A DNA stretch of 64,000 bases from Notospermus geniculatus (taxonomy: Eukaryota; Nemertea; Pilidiophora; Heteronemertea; Lineidae): the NCBI GenBank assembly GCA_002633025.1, contig NMRB01000731.1, forward strand, positions 173,206 to 237,205, read 5' to 3'. Under the pieces are notes generated by a model. That model ran no database searches. It was not told the DNA's origin and was given only the letters and a program-made list of their open reading frames with translations. Positions within the stretch are counted from its first letter, which is position 1, and every line of letters begins with the position of its first letter. Shown piece after piece: positions 44,327-54,923 of the stretch. Made by a program: the position numbers and the translations under genes.

Positions 44327-45237
44327 GGACAGCACGACTTGGTATAGTTCAACCTCCTGCGCATGTCCAGCGGACTACTTCCGATTGTCAATACTATATT
44401 CTATTGGCTCTGCTGTGGAAATAGAGTATGGTTGCGTCTTTCCCCTCACATTAGAACTAAAAAAACAAGGTTATGTATGACATACGATGACCATGAAAAA
44501 AAGGTTATGTTTGCCATAAATGTCCACCACAACAAGTGTTCTTAAATAATAGATGCTTAGACTTTGATTTATTACAGAACATTTCCACACCGTTGCCACC
44601 CCCCAAAAAACAGTGCTAAGTATCAGAAACTTTATCAAAGACACGGGTGCCCTGGTCGTCCATTCTTTTTTCAAAATATCTCACTTCTATTTAGGATGAA
44701 TGTATAATGCATAAAGTCCTCGTTTCCGACGAGAATACCGCGATATCCGAGTTCCGTGAGCGAGGCAGGGGGGTATCAGGTCACACCAGGAGAGCTGGCT
44801 TTCATAAGCGAGGCCGGGTCATATAAGGTGGGGTGTCTTAAACAAAGTGTCACCAGGGTATTGACTTATGGTCATCGGCTAGGGATCTGAGAATTGACGT
44901 GGCCGGTCGTGAAATCCCTTTGGGACTGTTTGAACCTCATCAAGCAAGACTTTGCTATCGTCCGTAACCTCCACCGAGGAAATCGGACACCAAACCTAAT
45001 CCGAGTTGTATCATTTTGCAAAGGCAGCCTGAGAATTGTTATTTACCAAAGAATTATTCTTTGGTTCCTGTTTGTTAACGATGTTTTTCACCACAAAAAA
45101 GAATTCGCAGAACACGTAGGCGTTCCTTTCCTATTCATCGCACGGATGAATGCTGAACCTCACAAAAATCCGAGAAAAAAAACGATAAAAAATAAGAAGG
45201 CACAAAAAAACCCGAGAGAAAAAAATTAAAAAATTCG
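44327..45237. other. No gene seen
   Basis: A 111-codon frame from 44894 ends in a lysine/asparagine run from A-rich DNA next to the tRNA terminator and is not believable as a protein. Confidence 0.4.
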
Positions 45238-45309
45238 AGGGGGCACCCGGATTTGAACCGGGGACCTCTCGATCTGCAGTCGAATGCTCTACCACTGAGC
45301 TATACCCCC
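45238..45309 (-). tRNA. tRNA-Cys (GCA), second identical copy
   Basis: The 72-nt sequence is identical to the gene at 16249-16320, including acceptor stem, anticodon GCA and discriminator T. The five bases just upstream (GTGAC on the minus strand) are also shared. Otherwise the flanks differ, apart from general A-richness. T6-T7 runs below 45235 can terminate Pol III. Confidence 0.95.
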
Positions 45310-46259
45310 GTCACAATGGAGGTTGTTAAATCTGCTGATTTATATTGAGTGAATAAGTGCTGTCGACAGATGGGCCGGTGATTAAATCAATGCCCGAGGA
45401 CTGTTACAAATACTATCATTAAATACCATCCGTGTAGGCCTACTGGATAGGGAAATACGTATTGATCATTGAAAGATATTATAGGCCTAGTGCATGACGT
45501 ACAGAGCGTCCCAAAAAAATACTTCAGTAATGGTTTCTCTTTGGAAAAGCTAATTATTAAAACTGAATACAGAACTCGTTCAAGATGGCCGACTCTTCAG
45601 TACAGTTGAAAAGGAGGTAAGAATGGTGGTTGGGGTAGGGTTAGTGACGTCACTTTACGCTGCGAGTGGGGCAGAGCCACTCATAGAATTGTCCTACATT
45701 TTGCATAGTGGTAGAGTCAAATGCATGACCACAAAAAATCAGCAATCTAATGGGCGAGACTTCTAAATGCCAAATGCCCATGAATAATCAAACCTATTTT
45801 AATTCGTAATGGCGGCTTTATTTATGACGGCCTTCACATCCTTTCCACACAAAACAGTTTCAGATGAATATTAACGCTGCGCTGATTGCAGTATTAGATG
45901 TTGATGGCTTCTGTAATTGCAAAATTTTGTTTTTAAGCTCTAATTGGCAAAGATTCACTAGGGACCACTGCGCCGTTTAAGTTTCATACCCACCCTGATA
46001 ATAATTGTGTTAGAAATTTCTCATTTGCGCTTGAAGTTATAATTTCATCGCGTGATTATCAAGTCGAGAGCCTGATGGAGAATTATGTTCTTTAATTTCT
46101 TATGACAGACGTGACATTACTATCAAGTTCTTGAAATACGGCAGATATATGTGCAATACACATGGCGTGCGCTGATCGCGTAATAACGAAGGGTGTTACA
46201 TACAACCACTACTGTCCTTTCAGACAGCCAAAAGAAGAAAAGGGGTACTGGTTACTTCA
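45310..46259. other. No gene seen
   Basis: No splice-supported frame or clear repeat. Confidence 0.4.
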
Positions 46260-46500
46260 TTAAAGATAATGTATCACGGGTATTTTCGCGGGCCACGAAA
46301 ATCATTGTTTGTGTCCGGTCTTTCTATGTCTTATGAGTACTTTATTGGTGGCATGCCCCTCTAGAAATTCTTTTGATACCGAAAGTATGTATTCAATTTG
46401 GTGGGTTGGCATTTCCCAAAAGTGCAAAATAACATAATGTAAACATCCATGATTACAAACATTGAATGTAAACAATGAAGTCGTGATATATTATCTTTGA
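46260..46500. mobile_element. TTAA-family MITE, type C copy 2
   Basis: TTAAAGATAATGTATCACG at the left; TCGTGATATATTATCTTTGA at the right, with the last TTAA mutated to TTGA. Interior shared with 47657: CGGGTATTTTCGCGGGCCAC, GGTGGCATGCCCCTCTAGAA, ACATTGAATGTAAACAATGA. Confidence 0.75.
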
Positions 46501-47656
46501 GCATCAAATAAATCTTTATAACGCGCGTGTTTGAGATGGGAAGCGAGCCACCCTGGGCAACAATAATGAAAATACGACCTTTCTTAATTTGACCGCCACA
46601 AAAGATACTTTGGTCACCATTATCAAATTATGTCTCTGTACTAGCCCCTACTGACGCACCAGCCCCTGTTCAGCGGGCAGAGAACCTTCAGAGACAGAAA
46701 TCCCGGAAGGTTACCCAGAATAGAGGCAATTTCCTGGTCGTGCGAGCTATAATTTGTCTTTGGAGACGCCAAAAAAAGATCCTCGCATTTTCACCAAACA
46801 AAGCTAGCCACCATCACCTCCAATTAACTCATGATAATACTGGGCCAGCTAAAAACCATCTAATTTAATGGGTGGCACATGTATGTTGATCTATCGGTAC
46901 ACGGGCATTGATAGGGAAAAACAAACAAGCATTTTGTTATGGACTGAAACGGGCTCCTCCGGAGTACCTCGAATGAGCTCGAACGACCACCAATCACGTG
47001 CATTTTCCTGTGTATTGGTCCGCTAAAACTTTGCTGCATCTTTTGGCATACGCACGGCTGACTGCTCCTATTGTCAGAGAGGATGTGTTTGGTGGTGTTA
47101 CATCATGCTTGGACAATAAATGGCAGCGACGTCATGTGAGGGAAAAATAGAATGACTCCATCTTTGATGGAAAGGTTTCGAAATGGCGCCATCCTTATTT
47201 GAATGGTAGTACCGCAAGACTTTAAAAAGGTGACGAAATTGTTTGCAATGAAATCCTGTTTCCATGCTCTGCAACCCCCGACAGAAGATTAATTGGAAAA
47301 ATGACACAAGAAAACGTCATTTCAATATGATAGGTGTTGAAACCTTATAATTCTGCTTAAAGACCCATGGCATCATGACAAAGAGTTTATGGCGAACCAG
47401 CATAAGGAAGCACCACAGGTGATATTCAAATTGTCACAAGCCTGCAGACGACTGCAGAAAACATAAACACGGAAATGATTTTGCGTTCACACTCTGAAAC
47501 CCGCAGCCGACAATCCACTCGCTTTAAAGTAAAAAAGGGCAATTGCTTGAAAGTAAACAAAAAAACCAGCCTGTCGCATTACCAGAATTGAGCGACTTTC
47601 ATGTATTTCAATTTTCGTGCCATTCGGCAGAGCAGTGTGAAGAGGCCACAAATTGG
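46501..47656. other. No gene seen
   Basis: Contains part of the dispersed repeat shared with 33560-33760 (about 46985-47085). No supported frame. Confidence 0.4.
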
Positions 47657-47906
47657 TTAAAGATAATGTATCACGGGTATTTTCGCGGGCCACGAAAATA
47701 TTGTTTATTTACATTTTGTTTGTTTGTGTCCAGTGTTTCTTTGTTTCATGAGTACATTTGTAATTTGTTGGTGGCATGCCCCTCTAGAAATTCTTTTTGA
47801 TACCGTAAGTATTCAATCTGAGGGGTTGGCATGTCCCAAAAGTCCAAAATAACATAATGTACAAACATTGAATGTAAACAATGAAGTCGTGATACATTAC
47901 CTTTAA
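47657..47906. mobile_element. TTAA-family MITE, type C copy 3 (intact ends)
   Basis: TTAAAGATAATGTATCACG and CGTGATACATTACCTTTAA are inverted ends, both with TTAA. It shares its interior with 46260-46500, plus an extra (TTTACATTTTGTTTG) segment. Confidence 0.8.
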
Positions 47907-47989
47907 TGCACACGCATAACAGGGTCGGTTATCACACCAGCACTTTGACAGCTTTCCACTGTTGGTGTACATCCACGGGCAGGCGCGGA

Positions 47990-48234
47990 TCCAGGATTTT
48001 GGGCAGAGGGGGGTCAGGGCCGCCGAGGACGGTCGTTGGAGGCGCGCGCCGAATAGGTGCGCGCTGACTTTGAAATCTAGAAGGCCGTAGACACGATTTC
48101 CTGGCATCTCAGTATCAAAACAGAAGCTTTATTTTGCGTTTTTTGCTTACTGTCGCAAATTATTGAAAGAAAAAACAATTGGTGGCGGCGAGCAGGGGGG
48201 GNNNNNNNCCCCCCCCCCTCTGGATCCGCGCCTG
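47990..48234. mobile_element. MITE with CAGGCGCGGATCCAG ends, 5-bp target duplication
   Basis: CAGGCGCGGATCCAG and CTGGATCCGCGCCTG are perfect inverted ends. ACGGG flanks both sides. Seven N at 48202-48208 sit between G and C runs inside it. Same end type as the elements at 43934 and 57555. Confidence 0.85.
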
Positions 48235-48539
48235 ACGGGATTAACAGGCCTCGTTACTTATTAACGCGCATCTCTCTCTCTCACTCGTCACAAGTTCTCT
48301 AATTAGTTTTTGGTTGTAGCGAAAACAGCGATATTGCCTACTAAAGGATTCAAACGGAATCGCTGATGTGCAGGATATCTGTGTTTTCGCAATATTCCCA
48401 AAGGCTTGTCGGTCTTAATGGAAGCCATTGGTATTATCCCATATCTCCCTGTCCTGGGGATGTGGTTTCAATCCGCCTTGTCATGGTATTCAGACATTAG
48501 TTCACTGTGTCACGCTGTCAGACGACCAAACAAGTTCAG

Positions 48540-48800
48540 TTAAAGAGGCACTGTATTTCTTCCCTATCCTGTGATCAATACCCTTGTGAAGGGAGACCTC
48601 TATTGACAATACTGTAGAACTACCGCTTATCAACCTCGCCCCATGTAGTAACTCTCGTATCCCGTGATGCATAATGTATTGCAATCATACATTCTCCAAC
48701 ACTGGGGCGAAAGGTAAAGCTACGGTATTGGAGAATGACGCAAGCACCCACGCCACCCCGTCCGGCTGTCGACAAAATGTGGCAATGTCGTGCCCTTTAA
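48540..48800. mobile_element. TTAA-family MITE, type B copy 3 (intact ends)
   Basis: TTAAAGAGGCACTGTA at the left and GTCGTGCCCTTTAA at the right, with TTAA at both. The interior has GGGAGACCTCTATTGAC, ACATTCTCCAACACTGGGGC and CCGGCTGTCGACAAAATG. Confidence 0.75.
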
Positions 48801-49288
48801 AGCTCCTCTGTATAGAATTTTACGGTATTTTCAAAGTGTTAAGAGAATGCAAGTAGAGATCTCATAGCCTCGTGAAGGTCTCCAAGATGCTTTCCTGATA
48901 TACGTACTTCAAAGAATCACGCCCAAGTTTTCAGCACACATTGAAAAAACTGCAGGCAGAGCTCTAATGTACATATGTATTAGAGCGTAGTACATTTTAC
49001 ACTACACCAACATCGACGAACTTAGCACTTTCTGAATTGAACATAGTCTGGCTTTAAGATTCGTTGGTAGCTGGTAGGATACTTCAGAATTTTTAGTCCT
49101 GAGACCGACCTCGGACGATCAATCTATCCCATCATTAGATTGCACGGGCCGTCATTTCTGGCCTTGGATCAACTAACAATGTATTCCTCTATAAATATCA
49201 TATTGTATTGACGACTGATGAGTGGTCATTACATCGGCCGACTTCCCAGTTCTACGTGTCAGGAGTCCAAGTTTTCCCGAATATGACC

Positions 49289-50241
49289 CACACTTGACAC
49301 TAGCGGCGAAATATCGTGCCTCATTTCACCACTAGCGTAGGTGGAAGGCCGCCATTTCGGATTTTGCCGGCGCGCATGTAGAAATAGTTCGGTCGGCCTA
49401 ATCGCACAATTCTTTCTAATTAGTATTCAGGTCATTTCTAATACCACTTGTTATCAACACGAAGTCCTTTAGTCTGAAAATATTCGCCTTGAACCCAACA
49501 GCACCACTTTTCAACATCATCTATCATCTAGCGTAGACACCGTGGAGAATCGGCAGCGCAGTAGCCGAGTTTTTCAGGTGGCAGCACTGGTATCCGAGTC
49601 GAACATGGCGGCTGTGTCACATATCGATGTGTGTGTTGCCGACTAAAACGCGAAAGATGGAGAGTTTCGGTCGAAGTGAGCGAATTTAAGTAAATTTGAG
49701 GATGATCTAGTGATAATTTGCAATAGAACACGCCGAAATATAGGTGCTGAAGGAGTGTTGTTTCTTTGTTTGAAGTGGAAATGTTCGTAGTGTAGGCCGG
49801 TTGTTTCATTGATCGCAGTGATCAGCTGGTAACACGTGAACGTTTCCACTTCAAATGTAAAATCGACTACGTAATTCCAATTAAGGAAACTTTAGATTAA
49901 TAGACGATAAACTGGAGGTCATCCTCGGCATGGTCTAAGCGTGTATACCTTTCATCTTCGGTACATTTGCTCCCCGCTTTGGAGTTGACATCTTCAACAT
50001 CTGTGACACAGCCGTCATGTTCCGACTCGGATACCAGTGCTGCCACCTGAGAAACTCGGCTAATGCGCTGCCGATTCTCCACGGTGGTAGATGCCACTGG
50101 GTTGGCGGTGACACGGCTGGCCTGTTCACGATGGTTAAAAACCTTTACCAAAATGTAGTAATCTGCACTACTTTCAAGATGGAAACCTAGCACCTGCGCT
50201 AGTGGTGTTATAGAAGATAACGCCATCTAGTGTCAAGTGTG
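49289..50241. mobile_element. 953-bp Mutator-like foldback element with 9-bp target duplication
   Basis: The ends CACACTTGACACTAG and CTAGTGTCAAGTGTG are perfect inverted repeats. The 9 bases AATATGACC flank both sides exactly (49280-49288 and 50242-50250). Inner arms of about 88 bp also pair (GGAGAATCGGCAGCGCAGTA against its complement near 50075; GGATACCAGTGCTGCCACCT). A 9-bp duplication is typical of Mutator-like elements. The internal frames are not transposase-like. Confidence 0.85.
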
Positions 50242-50250
50242 AATATGACC

Positions 50251-50921
50251 AAAGAGCCTCCGAGCGAAGTTGATTTATGTTCATATATCATAGTTGATAA
50301 CGACAAAACGTACCGGTATGCAATATGCCAGTCAAGCCAAAGGTCTTTCATCCCACTAGCTGCCGGAAGCAAAATGTCACTAATTTTATGAATAATTTTA
50401 CACTTACATGTTATGACGTCATAACGGTGAAGCGCCCACCTGCGCCCTTGAATAAGTTCAATTCATGAATTTATATGAAGAATTATGAATGGTGATACCT
50501 TTTCGATGAAGTTATCAACAAGCGGAATCCACCACAGCCCTTTGCTGATTGGGGAATCTCAAATTTATCTCAATTTGCGGAACAAATACCGCCATACTGT
50601 CATATTCCACGAGAGGTGTCACGTGTTCCCCACTTACGTAAACACACAGTTGTACTAGAATAAAAGACGGTGTCAAGACGACGCTGGCTCATTCGCTGTC
50701 AACATCCCACGCCGTGTCGACGTAAGACAACACGTCTGTGTAAGTACATGCAACCTCGCCTAATTTCCACTTTGAAAACATAGATCTATGTGTCATACCT
50801 GATCACCGCAAATTACCCGTGTCTGGGTGTGATATATTTTGACATTGGCAATCCGCAAATAGTTCGGGGCTTGTAACGGTAGTTCATTGCAAGACGACCT
50901 TTCGTGAACAGGTTGGTAATC
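50251..50921. other. No gene seen
   Basis: No supported frame. Confidence 0.4.
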
Positions 50922-51193
50922 GGGAGTTTAAGAAATCAAACGATAAACGTTAACTTTACGACAATAGTGAGCTTCTGCAAGCGCATGATTAGGCTCTACG
51001 ACGACGTTTATCTATTGTGTGAGTGCACCCAAACAATAGATAAACGTAGTCGTATGGCCTAACCGGGCGCTTGCAGAAGCTCTCTAATGTTATTTTTCAT
51101 ACTGCGAATTCACCAGATTGTGTATTGCATTTTCGGTACAAAAAATAACGTTGTCGTAAAGTTAACGTTTATCGTTTGATTTCTTAAACTCCC
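50922..51193. mobile_element. Short relative of the GGGAGG-ended element
   Basis: GGGAGTTTAAGAAATCAAAC and GTTTGATTTCTTAAACTCCC are inverted ends. Next inward, GATAAACGTTAACTTTACGA is paired as well. A second palindrome (TTGCAGAAGCTC / GAGCTTCTGCAA, TTTATCTATTGT / ACAATAGATAAA) forms the core. Near the right end, CGGTACAAAAAATAACGTTG matches the element at 30083-30996. Confidence 0.8.
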
Positions 51194-52730
51194 TATTTAG
51201 TACGATCCTGGCGTCAGTAAGTTCAGTTAAAGCGTTAGAACGTACGGTAAGATCATTATAGCGCCTGGTTTTTTCCGTTTGCCGGCGATAAATCCGCGGA
51301 AAACGACTTTGATCATGACTGGATTACTGAAGTTGAATTTTCGAGCTGCCTTTATATCATATTACCTCAAAAGATAAAAAAATTGCCATCTAGGTTAGCG
51401 TTCTTTGAACCAATCAATACTAATATCATATTCTCTGCTGAGCTACACGAATTTGATATCCGTTTCCGGGTGGAGAGTCACCCTATTCGTAAAATATTGA
51501 ATACGTAATGGCCATAAAGACTTGTTTTATCACAAACGGGAGCTACAAAGGCTACAAATCAAATAAACACAATGCAATTCCCGTTTCCCACTTGGTGATT
51601 AAGCATATCGGTTTTATCCCAACCGTGCTAACTAGCAACACCAAAGCGAACCCAGAAAAAGAAACTCTTTGAGAGAGTTGTAATGTACATAAATGCACCG
51701 GCCGGATGTACACAATAGCGAGGTAAAGATCTGATCCGACTCCCACTCCCGCTCCGACTCCGAGGTGCTAAAATTCGCATTTTTCAAGTCGGAGGTAAAT
51801 TTACCACCCAGGCGGGTTCTATTCATTCTCCTGAATGAGTAAACACCATTGCTTTGGAAAAACCCCGTTATATTTGATGACGTAGTTCCCAATAAAGGAA
51901 TCCTCTGGAGTCGGAGTCGAGACTTGGAACGTTATCTGAACCTCTCTATGTGACAAACAGGCGTTGCAAATGAGAGGCAAATATTAAGCGGAGGCCTAAG
52001 TTTATAAAATCGCTTAAGTCAAGAACTACGTCAGGAAGTAAGTCTAAATCTCTGATACTTGGAATCACACGTGGGCGGATTACAAACATGCGTTATCCGT
52101 TTTGTAAATTGACACTCCCACTCACAGGTCTATAATGCGCTTTGATTTGATTCAAATACAACTCAAGCCTTTGTTTATCATTTCGTCTGTCACGCTTTAG
52201 AACATACGGTGGAATGTTTGAGAAAGAGGCAGATGACGGGGCCAGAACCATCAAAAAGTTCGTAACTCAAAGAAAACTCGTTATTTTGTTTGTCCTGTTG
52301 ATGCAAAATTCTTGTCGAAGTCTACACGGCATTTCACAAAGAAGGGCTCCAGTAGGCCTACCAGCTGACATTTCCGCCCTACTGGCGCTAGGTCTAAAGT
52401 TGCAGCATGCCAGGCTAGGTGACGCTAATATCGCAAACGATACTATCGAGAGAATATTCATCTGATATTATTTGTATTGGGCGACCATCGCTGGTGAGAA
52501 GATTCCACGCGTCAACAGCCGATTTTTGTTCGGTGGCGATCAGATCGCTTGCGATATCGCCCTTAATTCCACCGAACGCGATTCGTTGACGCGCGCGGCA
52601 AAGGGCTTTGTTATTTCCCGCCGCACCGCACGCAAAGGTAAATCGCGCGCGTTGCCCAATCGCACGCAGGTGGAAACAGGCCTTTACTTCGCCCNCTTTA
52701 GATATCCACGTGATATGCATAATGACAGGG
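51194..52730. other. No gene seen
   Basis: Short frames only. An N at 52695. Confidence 0.4.
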
Positions 52731-52911
52731 GGTTAGTCTTAGGGTTAGGTCCCTTAGGGTTAGGTCCTTTAGGGTTAGGTCCCTTAGCGTTAGGTCCCTT
52801 AGGGTTACGTCCCTTAGGGTCAGGTCCCTTAGGGGTAGGTCTCTTAGGGCTAGGGCTAGAGGTTATGTGGGCTGAGATACGGCTTGGGTTAGGGTTAGGC
52901 CCTTACGGTTA
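52731..52911. repeat. Telomere-like 15-bp minisatellite TTAGGGTTAGGTCCC
   Basis: About seven units of TTAGGGTTAGGTCCC with single-base changes, then a looser GGGTTAGGGTTAGG tail. The TTAGGGTTAGG half equals the metazoan telomere repeat; the GTCCC part does not. Confidence 0.85.
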
Positions 52912-53682
52912 GCCCCTTACGGCTGGGTTGGGTAGAGTGGGACTGTGAGTAGGGCCAGTATAAGACAATAGGTTCAGTAAATAGCGTATACTATAGACAT
53001 TAAACAGGTTTTCCGAATCACCCAAAGAAAAATTCCAGGGTGGCGCGTGCAGCCCCAGTAGCGTAGTTGTTAGAGCGTAGGTCCATTTAGGTTTAGCTAC
53101 TATGCACTCTTTGCCATCTGCTGTTTTATACTTTTCCTTCATCTTCCAAGGTTTTTTTCTCACTTTTTCAGTCCAAAGCAGTGTGGTTTATAATTTTTTG
53201 TCGTCATGGAACGTGATTTTTGTCGTAAAATGATCTTTCAAAATTTTCTAAGTTGAATGTGATTCACAACAGTGGAGCAATCTGATGGGCACTGACGTTA
53301 ACTAGTGACTTTTGTTTTGTGTTGATGTGACATTTGAGAATGTGTTGACTTCTGGAATGTCACGGCACACGGGGGTAGTGCGTAGAACTAGCCCATTGGC
53401 CGTGCCTTTGAATAGAACAGCGTAGCCCTTTTATTAATAGTGCGATTCAGGGGGCGCGGTCTATCTATCTGCTGGAATATTCTATGTGTACTCATAAAAA
53501 CAAGAGGTTTTTTTCACAGTGGGCACTGCTCTATTCATTGGGAATGCTGATCTTTGTATTGCGAGATTTTGACAATAGGGAATGCTCACAGTTAAAAAAG
53601 CCTAAGGATTTAGAGTATTTCACTTTGGAACACTTGAAGTGTACAGCAGAGGGTGACGCCACCTACATTACAAGGATATTAA
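52912..53682. other. No gene seen
   Basis: Short frames only. Confidence 0.4.
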
Positions 53683-53801
53683 GGGTCGTATTTTAGAACG
53701 TTCCTTAACGTAAAGGTCGACCTTAAGTCTATTGTAAAACCATCGAAAACAATAGAATTAAGTTGGCCCTTAATGTTAAGGAACGTTCTAAAATACTGCC
53801 C
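53683..53801. mobile_element. Palindromic MITE (GTATTTTAGAACGTTCCTTA), copy 2
   Basis: GGGTCGTATTTTAGAACGTT at the left, AACGTTCTAAAATACTGCCC at the right. The interior AAGGTCGACCTTAAGTCTAT is close to that of 36444-36563. Confidence 0.75.
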
Positions 53802-54407
53802 TTCGACTTTTTTATTCAGACAAAATAAGTCTGTTTCACTCCAGCTGAAATCACTGCACGACCTCGAAGAATATAAATTGATATGCAGCAATTTGCCAGT
53901 GCAGTACTACTAGTATAATGCGACAATTACAATGCGGGTGTGGATGGTTGGTCACATTTCAAGGTTGAGTCACATTACAATGATTAGTATAAGTGTGTAC
54001 TTGGACGTTTCACTTTATTAACGCGTTACAGTGCGAGGATTGTTGACGGGAAGCTTGTTACGGATTCAAATGGCATGCACAGTAAGTTTTATAAACGATT
54101 TTTAAAAATTTCAGAATGAGGTCCAAACGACCCAAATTTGAACATTTTAATTATTGAACATATTCAGAAAAATGTGACGAATACAATATGTATCTGGACC
54201 GTCTACGGCGAACACAATTGATTGTTCTCATGGGAAGGAGTCTCCACTGAGCATCAACTATGTTTTCGTCAGTCCGAAGGGGTCACGAAGTGCTGAAGTG
54301 TCTCGAATTTTGGACGCTGATCGGAGTCAGACATCGGCCAATAGAGTTGATTGTTGTCGTACCAAGTCTGAATAGTCAGAGCAGGCATCGTGGAACAATA
54401 GCCGTGG

Positions 54408-54600
54408 TTACACCTGTCTGAAAAAGCCCGGACTTTTCGAAGCCCGGGTCTGAAATAAGCCCGGGCTTTTTTAGCATGTACTTGGCATGTATAGGTTTTA
54501 AAAGCCCGGGCTTTATTTAGACACGGCAATTCATAGGTGTAAACGCAAAAAGCCCGTGCTCAGCCCGGGCAGAGCCCGGACTTTTATGTAGTGTAAACAA
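54408..54600. repeat. Cluster of AAGCCCGGGCTT palindromes
   Basis: AAAGCCCGGGC, GCCCGGGCTTTTT and related phrases occur several times in both orientations between GGTTACACCTGTCTG and GTGTAAAC. They can fold on one another. Possibly a MITE with GTTTACAC-like ends. Confidence 0.5.
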
Positions 54601-54662
54601 CGTAATTCACTCTTGGATGCAGCATTGCTATACATGTATGCGATATGTCAGTTTTTGCATCC

Positions 54663-54773
54663 GGGCCCGTACTATGCATAAAGGTGCAATAAGCATATTC
54701 CAGGTATAGCTTCACGTTATAACGTTAGGTTGTACCTGGAATAAGCTTATTCCACCTTTATGCATACGGGCCC
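54663..54773. mobile_element. 111-bp palindromic MITE with GGGCCCGTA ends
   Basis: GGGCCCGTACTATGCATAAA and TTTATGCATACGGGCCC are inverted. AGGTG/CACCT and TATTCCAGGTA / TACCTGGAATA continue the pairing to a small centre. Confidence 0.8.
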
Positions 54774-54923
54774 TGTTCATGGTCGTCTGGCTCAAAGCGT
54801 TCGCGGAGAGGGTGTGGGATATGATGTGACAGGCGTCGTCTGCCATGACATGGGTCCATAGTTTTAACAACGACGACTCTGCCTGGAGTGTTAGACCATT
54901 CGTGCTGTTGGTCCCACCAAACC

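Noticed and set aside
52214-52912. Overlapping plus-strand frames ending in GLGPLGLGPLG repeats
   Set aside because: The repetitive part is the TTAGGG-like minisatellite, and the first part has no domain or splice support.
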